Assembly: GCA_032158295.1 (NCBI GenBank)
Contig: CM063247.1
Location: 9,304,675 to 9,368,674, forward strand
Source of the DNA: Pycnopodia helianthoides
Taxonomy: Eukaryota > Echinodermata > Asteroidea > Forcipulatida > Asteriidae
Direction: 5' to 3'
DNA: 64,000 nucleotides
In this document: positions 51,301 through 63,300 of the stretch, one piece after another
Position numbering within the stretch: the stretch's first letter is position 1
Layout: every line of letters starts with the position of its first letter
Position numbers and translations under genes: made by a program
Notes under the pieces: generated by a model
Databases searched by the model: none
The model's input: only the letters and a program-made list of their open reading frames with translations
Told to the model about the DNA's origin: nothing

Positions 51301-54300
51301 GCCCCCCCCCCCCTAGAACCGTGCCTGGCACCCATAGCAAATGCTGTACAAAAAAAATTATGAATTGTCAATACAAATTTACATGACAGAGAATTGCCCT
51401 TTGCAATGCAGGTGGTTATTTTTTCAAGCAAACAAGCTCAAGGTCTGCTAGACTTTTTGTAAATTCAACACATGAGCGTCAGAGAGTGTCTGTGTGTACA
51501 TCAATGTACCCTGAATGACATGTCGGGCCTCTCGCTTAACTTTGTTGATAAGTAGCCAACCAGGGAAGTAAACAGTGCATTTTGCTTGCCCCGAGGAAGT
51601 TTTAGTAGCCCAAATTTTAACATGTATCATATCAAACATTAAAGGAACATTACAGAAATGATAAGAAAAAAACTTGTAAAATATACTTTTTGATCACAGA
51701 CTAACATAAAACTTACACGGTCTAATGATGATGTGAGAAAACATCCCTTGAAATATTTCTGTCTGAAATGCCATATTTGATGAGAAATGAATAAACTAAT
51801 TTTCCGATTGGAGTTTATCGCTCAGTGAGCGTTTTATTCATTTGTTAAATCTATATGATTTCATGCAAATGTGTAATCGGTTTTTCACTATTTTCTCGTG
51901 ACCCAGATGGACGATCGATCTCAAACTTCTACAGGTTTGTCAGTTTATGTATATGGTGGATTACATAAAGTGCTTACACTGCCAGCAACTGTTTTGTTAG
52001 CAAAAACCAATTCTGTAATGTTCCTTTAAGCATTGATGGTAGGAATCACAGCCAATTTATTGGTCAAATGAAGTTACATTCACACACTAAAAAAAAAACA
52101 CTTCAAAAAACAAAATATTAACAAGTAGGTTGCACAGTTTTTAGTAGCCAATAGACCGATCCATTAAGCTCCGCCCCTTACGTGTTGACCAATCACAACC
52201 TTGGCTATACGCCACCGAAAGTCTGACAAAGTCCGACACGCTAAAATCCCATTAGAAAAGTAAACATGCGTGCGCGCGTACTTAAAGCGCGCACGTTTAT
52301 GTCGCGAGTGTGGCATTGGAGAGACGCACATGTGCTGCACACGTGTGCAGTGGTGAGGCAGCCAATGCTGTGATTGGTCAATATGCTAAAGGGGTGGGGC
52401 TTAATGGATCGGTCTATAGGGTAAGTTGAGAACTGGTGCTTACTAGCCCAAACCAGTTTTTACCAGACAATGTGCACTGGGTCAGTGTTTAAAATAAGGA
52501 TGACCTCTGCAATGACAAGTAATACAATTTTCCATGTCTGCAAGGGTTTCAGTGTGTGAAAACATGTAGTAGGATTAGTTTTTTTACAGGATTCGAGGAA
52601 CGGAATTTAATGTATTGTAATGCAAATGATAGGCCTAAAGGGAGGTTTCTTGCAAACTGCATGCTCAACCGCTTTTGCAATCTATCTTACTGAATGGACC
52701 GACTCGGCCTTGTTGAAGTTAAAATGCTTGCCCCTGTGGCTGTGAGGTCTGGGTCCCCAAGGCCATTAAATCTTAACTCATAACAATGGGGATTGATCAC
52801 CCCATTTTCAGGCGGGGTAGATCCAGGAGGGGGCAGGGGGCACGTGCATATTTCTCTGATTTAGGCACATGGAGGCATGATTTTTCACCCCACAGAACGC
52901 CTAAGGCTCAGAGCTTCAGGGGGAACCCCCACCGGGGCCTCGCCCCCTGAACCCCCACCAGGGCTTCGCCAGGGGCCGTAAGGCCAGCCCCTGGACCCCA
53001 CCCATTTTTTGTTTACCCTCTACAGTAATACAAAATCTTGGTTGTGCCGTTGTGCCCCCCGGGTTACAAAATCCTGGATCCACCCCTGATTTTTGACATA
53101 AAGGGATGAAACTTTGGTTTTTGGAAGAGTAATTCGTTCTATCCTCCTCAATTTGAAATTGCCATCCACTGTGTTTTAGTCAAAACAAAAAATACAAATT
53201 TTACATTTAATATGGGATTTTGTGCACATACTTGTGTTTGTGTTTTCTTTTTACTTCTAGTACAATTGCTGCAATGAAAAGAGTCTTCTTTTTAGGGTCT
53301 TCACATGCTTTATAAAAAAAAATACATAAATTCAGATGAAAGTGTTTCTCCTCAGGATTGGTACTGGGATCAGGCCTGAAATCTCATCTTTGACGGGGCA
53401 AAGTAATTTTATTTCACAAAAGGGCACTTCCACTGGTAAATGCTATGAAACTTTTGAAGGGGCACCAAGGCCAAGAAGAGAGGCAACAGAGGCCAGAGCT
53501 TGAAATAAAAACAACGATCATGGACTAAACACATGTTTAGTGCCATTACATGTATCTGCTGATGTGGAGGCTCATGGTACATGAACAATCTTTACCCAGG
53601 CCCGGTCAATGGGCCATTTATTCCTCAAACCATCTAAGCTCCCTGGGAGTATACAGTTTGTGCTGCCAAGTACATGTACATAATGCACTAATAAGCTACA
53701 CACTAGGACTGCTATACTACACATTACACACCAAGCTAAATCATTCACAAGAACCATCTCTGCTCTTACCAGGGCCCAATTTCGAAGAGCTGCTTAAGCA
53801 CAAAAACTAGCTAAGCACAAAAAAATTACGCTTACCAGAAAAAGGGTTACCAGCTAAAACACCATTTCACATGTAGCGTCTGTGACTGGTATCCTGCTTA
53901 TTGCTGCTTAACAGAAATCTTTTAAGCAATATTTTCTGCTTAAGCAGCTCTATGAAATTGGGCCCTGTAGTGGGTACCCATGTACTCTGCAATTGAAGAA
54001 AAACAATGACACAAGTGTCATGACCGGCACCCCGATTACTTAGCTCGCCCTTTTCTCTTGACTTTGACACGCTTTTAGACTGAAACTAATAACTTCATTT
54101 CCCTGTAATCTCATGATAAAAAAAATTACATGCTTGATGAATTCTGGTTTGATTTGTGTGTGTGTTTTTTTTGTAAAGGCCGATGTTGACTTAGCGGTGA
54201 AGGCAGCCAGGGCTGCGGTTACACGTGGTTCCCCATGGCGAAGAATGGACGCCTGCGACCGAGGATTGCTGATGTGTAAGCTGGCTAGTCTCTTTGAGAG

Positions 54301-57300
54301 AGATGCTGATTACATTGCTGTGAGTCGCTAGTAAATTGAGTCATATCACATAGTTGCCTGACTGTGCCTATGCAACTTTCCAACTGAATCCCCTGATTTT
54401 TTCTTTTTTTTAACCAAAAACATTGCCTTAAAACCTTGCAGTGATGCACCCAACCACAGTGCACTGGCACATATCAAGAAAAACATAACCATTTCAAAAT
54501 GGTAGATCCCAACCCCGTGATACTCCTTGATATCCTGCAGTGTACCAATACACACGTTTTAGGAGTGGTGTCAATCAACAGGGGTCGTCAATTTAGTCAG
54601 GAGGGGTGGTGGAAAAAATGTTTCCCCATAGCTCATGCACAAACTCCTATCTCTGCGGCACGTGCGCCACAGATCACTACCACAGCTTAGTGGTAAGGCA
54701 TGTTGTGTCTGACCGCTCTAGGTTCAATGGCCTTTTGTGAATGAAGGTCTTGTGATCTTGTGCCGACAGCAGACTGGTTTAGCAGACATAAATCATTGAG
54801 ATAAGGCAGAACAGACCATCTTAACCTATCAAATGGGCCTGACACACCTCTCTGGCAGGATGACATAATACCGTTGGGACAAAACAGGTGCATCATTGCA
54901 GGGTTTTAACACATGAAGTGTTATTTGATAATACACACGTTTTAGGAGTGGTGTCAATCAACAGGGGTCGTCAGTTTGGTCAGCAGGGGTGGTGGAAAAA
55001 ATTTTCCCCATAGCTCATGCACAAACTCCTATAAAACTTTAAAACACTGTACAAAATACAAATTTCCTAGTGTTGTGATCAAAAGTTGAACAACAAATTG
55101 TATCAAAATTACCAACACAGATGAATTTTCATGCTAACTGTACAAAGTCAATTACTAAATTGTAAGTATTAAATTGAGCAATTATCAGATTATCCAGGCA
55201 TGAGAAGTTTAGAATATAAGCTGTTGCGAAACTGCTTACCAACAAAAATGACCTAAAATGGCAAGCGCCACAGACAGTAGCTGTGTGCGATGATGGTACA
55301 AGGGTTCAATTGGTCACTAGAAGACATAGACTATGTTGATTTGTAGATTGATGACCAGTTCAAACAAGAATTGGGGTATTAATTTATTTTGGGTTGAATA
55401 AAAAAAATTATAACACAAAATAGGGTAAACATTTCTCTAATACTGTCCATTTAGTTTTGTACTCAGAAGCAACCTGGGCCCAACTTCATAAAGCCTGTGA
55501 GCACAGAAAAATCTTGCTTAGCAGGCCCAGGTTCCCAGCCAAAATAAAGTTTACATAGTTGTGGCTGGTGCCCCACTCATTTTTTGCTTAGCAAAGAAAT
55601 TTGCTAAGCAGTATTTTTTTGCTAACAAGCTTTTTTGAAATTGGGCCCGGATAATAAATGTCATGGTGGTTAAATTGTCTTCTAGTCCCTTGACACTATG
55701 GACAACGGAGCATTATTCTCCACAATGAGAGGCTGCGTGTTGAGTACTGTGGAGGTGCTTCGTTACTTTGGAGGTTGGGCTGATAAGATACACGGCAAGA
55801 CCATTCCGATGAGTAAGGCAAAAAACTTTTTTTAAACATGTTTAGCGTCCTGCCTTTTTGAAAAAAGGAAGGAGGAGGGCCTTTTTTTTCTCTCTTCTTT
55901 TTTTTCTTCAAAAAATGGCCGCCCGACACATTTTTCAAGACAATCTGCCGGGTTTCAAGATGACTGCCAGCTTTTTTCTGTGTGTTTTTTTTTGTGTGCT
56001 AAGTTCTAAAAATACGATCTTATTTATTTTAGAATTGATTTTTTTCGTCAGAGATCGTTAAGAAGAAGAAAAAAAAGGGAAAAAAGGGGGGAAAAAGGGA
56101 AAAAAAGGAGGCGGCCATTTTACCCTTACACAGATGTATAATCGGTGCTTTCCCAAGTCCTGTGGGGAAAAAAAAATCAACAGCCGTACTACTTGGGTGA
56201 AATTCGAGCCCATAACCCTTGCCATTCTGGAGTAGATGTCTCACCAGTAGACCACTGACCGTGGCCGGTGACGGAAGGCCAGTTCAAATCCTTAACATGA
56301 GCAGCGAGGACTGCAACAAGTTTAGGGGGCACAGAATTTGGGGAAGGCACTGAGTGTACAGTACAAGGGTTGTAATTTTTTGTTAATGTTCTTTTATATC
56401 CATGATGCATTTATTCCATCTGTTATATCCGTTCGAAGGACAAATCAGTTAATTGCAAAATTATGCCATTCTGTGCTCTGTACACTTAAAGGCGGAGTTG
56501 TAGATTAATAGATTTTTTTGGTGTGTCTTTTGCGGACAGAGGGTGATTTCTTTTGCTATACCCGCCATGAGCCAGTGGGCGTATGCGGAGCAATCATCCC
56601 GTGGAACTTCCCGACTGAAATGTTTGGCTGGAAGCTTGGCCCTGCCCTGTGCTGTGGAAACACCATGGTGATCAAACCCGCAGAGCAGACACCACTCAGC
56701 GCTATCTACTGCTGCTCGCTCATCAAAGAGGTCAGGATGATTTAGTACTCTTCATATATATATTTGTCATTTTTAAATTGAATTCTTTTTAAAAGTGGGG
56801 TCGTAGATTGGTTTTTGCCAACATAATGCTGATTTTATATAGAGAAAATTATAAAGAAAGATACAATAAAAGTCACATGTAAAAGTTGCAGCTGAATACA
56901 GTGTCTACTTGCTGAGAAAACGGCAAAAAACTGTCACAGTATTTTCACAAGAACATTGAATCCGTCAACGTTTACCGAGGTGACAGCGGGTACCAACTGC
57001 ATCTCTGGCCACAGAATTTGCGAATGGACACCCGCTCTTAGAAACTGAAAAAATGATTGAATCATTTCTCAGATTCAAATGTTTTGGGGTGAAAATTTAT
57101 CCAAACCATATTACTTCGAAGGGTTTTGCTGCCCAAATACCAGTTAAGACACATGAGGACCAGTCAAAATTCTCTCCGCTGGCTAGTTTAGTGTTGAAAA
57201 GCATCCCTATTTACTATATGGACAAGGGCAAATGCCGACAGACCAGTGAAATAAAAAGTTAACTAGTCCTGGGCCCAATTTCATGGCTCTGCTTACCGCC

Positions 57301-60300
57301 GAATTCTGCGCTTGCGGTGACCATTCTCCGCTTACCGTTCAAGCGCCGAATTTCTGCGCTAGCTGTGTAAGCGTAGAATGCCTAGTAACGTGGAGTACGC
57401 ACGCGCACAAGCCGAAAATCCCCGCTCACCCGTGAAATACGCTTGACGTAAGCGCGGAATTCCCTGCTTCCGCAAGCGCCGATTCTTTACTTACGGTAAG
57501 CAGAGCCATGAGATTGGGCCCTGCTGGCTAGTCACTGAAACAGTAATTAATGGCAAACCCTGTACTGTGACCTCATCTTATATAAAGTTGTGTATTTGTG
57601 TTCCTTTACATGTATGCAGGCTGGTTTCCCACCTGGTGTTGTTAATGTGATACCTGGCTTTGGTCCAACAGCAGGGGCTGCCATCTCAGAGCACATGGAT
57701 GTGGACAAGGTCGCTTTCACCGGCTCAACCGAGGTACTTGGGCACTTGACCACTAGGAATTGTAAAATGAAGGTCCAGCATTTGCGGGACTTAGTTTGAT
57801 GGTGAACTTCTTCAAACTTTAAAGCATTCCTGTGCAAATTGAATGCTTAACATTGAGTAGCAAATGATGATGAGTTTTGAGTAGCAACTGAAAACATTTG
57901 TTGTAGCATTTTGGGAAATCATTCAATTTGTACTTCTTCTGACTAAAACCAGTGCTAAATCCATGTTGATTGTTTTGTCAATAATTATTTTACTGCTTAA
58001 AGTTGTACGGCCTGATTTTCGCGAAAAGAAAGATTTCTTTGAAGAGTTTTTTCTCGGAACAATTTTTGACAGACAAGCTGTTTTAAAAAAAGAAAAATTA
58101 TACAAAAGATTTTGCTTAGGCCACAGACAATGCCCCAAGTATCATGCAAAATGTTGTGTAAATGGCTGATAGACAGGAGAAAATGTCGGGCCCAACAATA
58201 ATTCATTATTAGTTTTTATATAACGACTACTTATCAGTGGCGGATTTTTAAACTTTTGTTGTCAAATCGGCCCAAAATTGGACCTAGCATCTTTAAGTTT
58301 CCGACACCAAACATAAGGGAAATTTCTTGAAAGCTTTGGGTGTGACCTTCCACAAAACACCTTCTATTTATAGATTGGAAGGGTTATCCAACAGGCGTCA
58401 GGAACAAGCAACCTGAAACGTGTGTCCTTGGAGATGGGTGGGAAGAGTCCAAACATCATCTTTGCTGATGCTGATTGTAAGAATTTAAATGAATAAGATT
58501 TGAAGTTTTGCATGGTGTCAGTGCAACAAGGGAATACCTTCAGGCCTTGCGCTTTTCTAAAGTAGCCCACCAGGCTAACAAACTGTGCATTTTACTGGCC
58601 CTGGGGTCGATTTCACAAAACCCGTCCTAACTTAGGACTAGTCCTAGGCATTGCTAAGAGATAGGACTAGTCCTAAGTTAGGACCAGTACTTAGGACTAG
58701 TCCTATCTCTTAGCATTGCCTAGGACTAGTCCTAAGTTAGGAAGAGTTTTGTGAAATCGACCACAGGAAGTTTTAGAGCCCAGATTTTAACCATGTCTTG
58801 TCATAAATGTATCTTACTGATCTATAATGGTTACGATCACAACCACTTTAAATGGTCAAATGAAGTAACATTCACACACTCAAAAAATTCACAAACTTTA
58901 ACACAATTTTAAAATGTACTATTCACATTTGAAAAGGAAGAAATATAAGCACAGCTTTTAAGTATCCCACAGGGCAAGTTGGGAAGTTCGTAAAAGCCAT
59001 AGGTCCCATACACATAAAAAGAACCCAGTTACACTTATCGCTAAGAGAAGGGGTTTGCCCCGGTGTTTCTGGCAGTGGCTGCTGAATGTGTCGCAGCACC
59101 TTGTAAACCCTTTCAAGGCGCTACATAAATTGGGCTCATAATTCAAAAAAATAAACTTGTCGTAAAATTTCTGGGTTCTTTCAAGCGCCTTGAGTACCTT
59201 ATATTGGTAGATACGCGCGCTTTTTAGGACTATGTATTATTATATTATTTTATTGTTCCCAGTGGATAGTGCTGTGGAGGAGAGCCATGAAGCAATCTTC
59301 TTTAACATGGGGGAGTGCTGCTCGGCCGGGTCTCGTACCTTCGTACAGGAGGAAATCTATGATGAGTTTGTGAAGAGGAGCGTAGAGCGAGCAAAGAGAC
59401 GCGTCGTTGGTAACCCGTTTGAATCCAAGACTGAATCTGGGCCCCAGGTTTGTCATTGTATACGAATATTGGGTGCATATGAGAGCATTGTTGTAGAATT
59501 TGTAACATTTCTGTAGAGGAAATTTTTTAGTTCATTCCTGAATTTCCGTAATATGCAGTCATTGAGTTTGACCTTTTGACTGTTGGGAAAATTCCAGTGT
59601 CTCCGGAAGTGAAAGGGAACCATAAAATATGCACCAGTTAAAAAACTGGCGGACTAGTGAAATGACAAGTTAACTGGTTCCCCTGGCTAGTCACTGATGA
59701 AGATAAGGGCTTACCCTGATTTGGTTTACATGCCCTTTCAGAGTCACAAATACTGTGAGTTATTACCTCTTTAAAAAACACTGTAATACAACCTCAGCCC
59801 AATAACTGTATTTAGATTGACAAGACCCAACTGGATAAGATCCTTGAGTATGTGGAGATCGGCAAGAAGGAAGGTGCCAAACTAGAGTGTGGAGGAAAAG
59901 CCCTCGGTGGTAACGGTTACTTTATGGAGTCTACTGTCTTCTCTAACGTCACCAATGAAATGAGAGTAGCTCAGGAAGAGGTATGTGGGTTTTATAACAC
60001 ACGTCTTATAATATACTAGAATATATAGCGCATATATCTACATGCACCAATAAGGTACTCAAGGTGCTTGAACAAACAACCCACATGGCAAGGATGCAGC
60101 GATGTGCAGAGAAAAAAGTAGAAAGTATTACACGATGCCGAATGCCATTCTGAATAGAAATGTTTTAATTTTTTGTTTAAACAAACGCAGTAAGTGTTCG
60201 TTGCTTATACACTATACGGCAAGCCTGTGCGGGATATTATCTTAAGGAGTTTGCACAGTACTCAACAGATGCAGATATGCAGAATTTTAAAAATGTTTTA

Positions 60301-63300
60301 TGACACTTCGCCTAACTCACAAGGCCGGACGGCCACTTCAAGGTGAGGGCTACACTTTACTGTCTTGGGCTGTTGACCCAAATCAACTGTCACCAGGGGG
60401 AACGTTGCCACCTACTCCTGGGGCTGAAACAGGGTTACCCCCCTTCACAGTACGCAGTATGGAGAAGCCATTCGGTAATCTGGGTGCTCACTTTGGTTCT
60501 CCCCTACTCATTTTGTGCTAAAGATCTTTGGTCCGGTACAGCTTCTCATTAAGTTCAAGAGCATGGATGAAGTTTTGGAAAAGGCCAACAACACCCAGTA
60601 CGGTCTGGCAGGGGCCGTGTTCACCAAAGACCTGGATAAAGCTCTGACCGTAGCCAACAGCCTGGACGCAGGAACTATCATGTAAGTGAAAATGTTTGGA
60701 TTGAGAAAAAAGTTGAGTGGTGAATTTAACACCAATAACTGTGGAAACACGTCCGGGGGGGGGGGGGGGGTGATAGTACAAACGAGCACACCTACTTAAT
60801 GTGTGTATTGATCCCTTACACCAATGCCACACACGGCTACTGTCTGCCACGCTTGCCATTTTGGGAGATAAATTCGGCGCTTCCATGGCAAAACAGCCCA
60901 ACTCAAAAATTTGGGTTTTTGGTATAAGATAATTTCTGGGTAAATTGAGGGCCCTTTTTCATTTATGGAAGTTTCAAACTATAGTGTCTATGGTTTTGAA
61001 TATAGCATGTCCAGATCTTTGCCTCTTTTTACACTTTCATCCCGTTTTTTAATGACAAAACAGCTTATCTGTCTTGAGTCATGTACATTTTATCTTTTTG
61101 AGTTACATGTAGGCTGTTTTGCAATGGAAGGGTCGAATTGCCCATAAAAATGATGACAAGTGTGTAAATTCTGCGTCGCATACAATGTGCACACTGTTTA
61201 ACACAGGGGGACATTGACTCCCAAAATTGCACGAGTATTGTGATGATGATGTCGAGGGAATTGGGTCAATACATGCACATAATTAAATAGACAACTGCAT
61301 TGGGATAAAGATTTACTAATGTGTAATGAGCACTGTACACTCAATGTTTCCCCCCAGTACAGTATTTAAAACAAAATCAGTGGCAAATCACTCTGGGAGG
61401 GATTTCAACTTATGACCCCTGCCATTCTAGAGTCGCTGTACAGGGCGCCGTAAACGCACAATGCTTTGGTAAGCAGTGACGTGCAATGTGGCCCAGAAGT
61501 CTTCCCACTAGACCGCCTAGCGAGCCTGTTGACAACAGCCCGGTGGACCATAAATCATTGACTTGCTCTTCCTGACCTATCATCTACTCAAGTGGAATTA
61601 TAACCTGTAGATAACCTTTAGTTGCATTTTTTTATATTAAGTATTTAGAACACATTTTTGTCATAAATATTTACCCGTTGTACAAATCAGGCCTGTAGAA
61701 GGCTTTATGTTATTGTTTGTTTGTTGGATGTTGGGGGTGTTGTTTTGTTAGTTAACGTTTGTTTGTTTATTTGTTTGTTTATAATGGTGGTGCTTTCTTT
61801 TCTTTCAAGGGTCAATAATTACTCTGGAATGGGTGCCAATGTTCCTTTTGGAGGCTACAAGATGTCAGGCATCGGCAGAGACCTGTAAGTTACTTAGACA
61901 CCTGCTATCAATAACAAGTGTATGACTTGATGCTCCATCAGGGATACATAACTCCTCACAGGAACAGCAGAACGGCCCATAATTATTTCTCTGAAGGTGT
62001 TATACAAGATTGGTGGAGCTGACAAAATAGCCGCAGACAGTGTTCATGTTTTGTGTGACCAACCATATACATGAAATAACAAAACTGTGAAAACTTGGGC
62101 TTAATCTGTTGTGCGAGTCAGGAGAAAATAGTGAAAAACCACGCACAACTTTTAGCATGTAAACACATTGTCCTTAATTTTGGTTGTAACAACCGAATTC
62201 AGCTGTTTTGGTGGTTTTTTTAAGGTTTTAAGATACAGTTTTCTTGAGTACATGTATGTCATCCTGTCAAAGAAAAATATTCCACAGAAAAAAATGGTAC
62301 AAGTATGAAATTTATAATGAGTATACGCTTTCAGACTACAATTAAACTATGATGTTTTTTATCCTTACCAATCCTGTATAATACCTTTAAACTTTGTGGG
62401 CTGTAGAAAAATGAAAAACTCTCTAAATAAATTCCCCTCCACTGTTCTTTCTTTTCTGTATTTACAAAGTTTACTGTTTGACCGTGCACCACAAGTTACT
62501 TTAAGAATTTTAAATGCTGCTGCTATAAAGTTTGTTTTTCTTGTTTGGGAAAATTTACATTTCATTAAATGAAAACCTGTTGCTTAAAACTAGAAAGGAC
62601 TGACCATTTTTGTTTTTGGCCTTTTTTTCTATTGTATACTTTTTCTTACAGGGGTGAAGACTCATTGGTTAGTTACTATGAAGTGAAGACGGTGAGTTAA
62701 ACTTAAATTGTGTACATTGTGTGACGGAGAAGGAATATTGGGTGGGTGGGTGGGGGTAGGGGGTTGCTGTTAATTACAGAGAATGTTGATTTACTATCGA
62801 AACATTACCAGCTAAATAAATAAATAAAAAATGCCATTTCACGTGTCCTATCTGTGACTGGTGTTCCTGCTTATGTTTGCTTAGCAGAAAATTGTTCAGC
62901 ACTATTTTCTGTTTAAAAAACAGCTCTGAGAAATTAGGCGTGATCAAACACCTACAGTGTAGTATTTTGTGGTGCAAGCTCTGTGCTTTAAAGTAAACCC
63001 AATGGTTATTACAGGCTTTACATTTGTGGTTTAGTTTGCAATATTGATTGGAGTAGAGAAAAAAAGAATAATATGTAAAAATGAGCTGAATTACAGACAA
63101 AAATTGAACAAAATGTATCGTTCAAATTTCCAGTTTGTGGGAAAACATGTATTATGGTACCCGTGTTCACTTACTAGATCAACACATAAAGCCAAACTTG
63201 GGTCATCTCCTATTTTTGTGCATAGAAACTATTTCTTTTGAATGTTGGGTAAAAATTTTTTTTAATATCGATAGTGAGACTTGAACCTGTGGCCTCCTGA

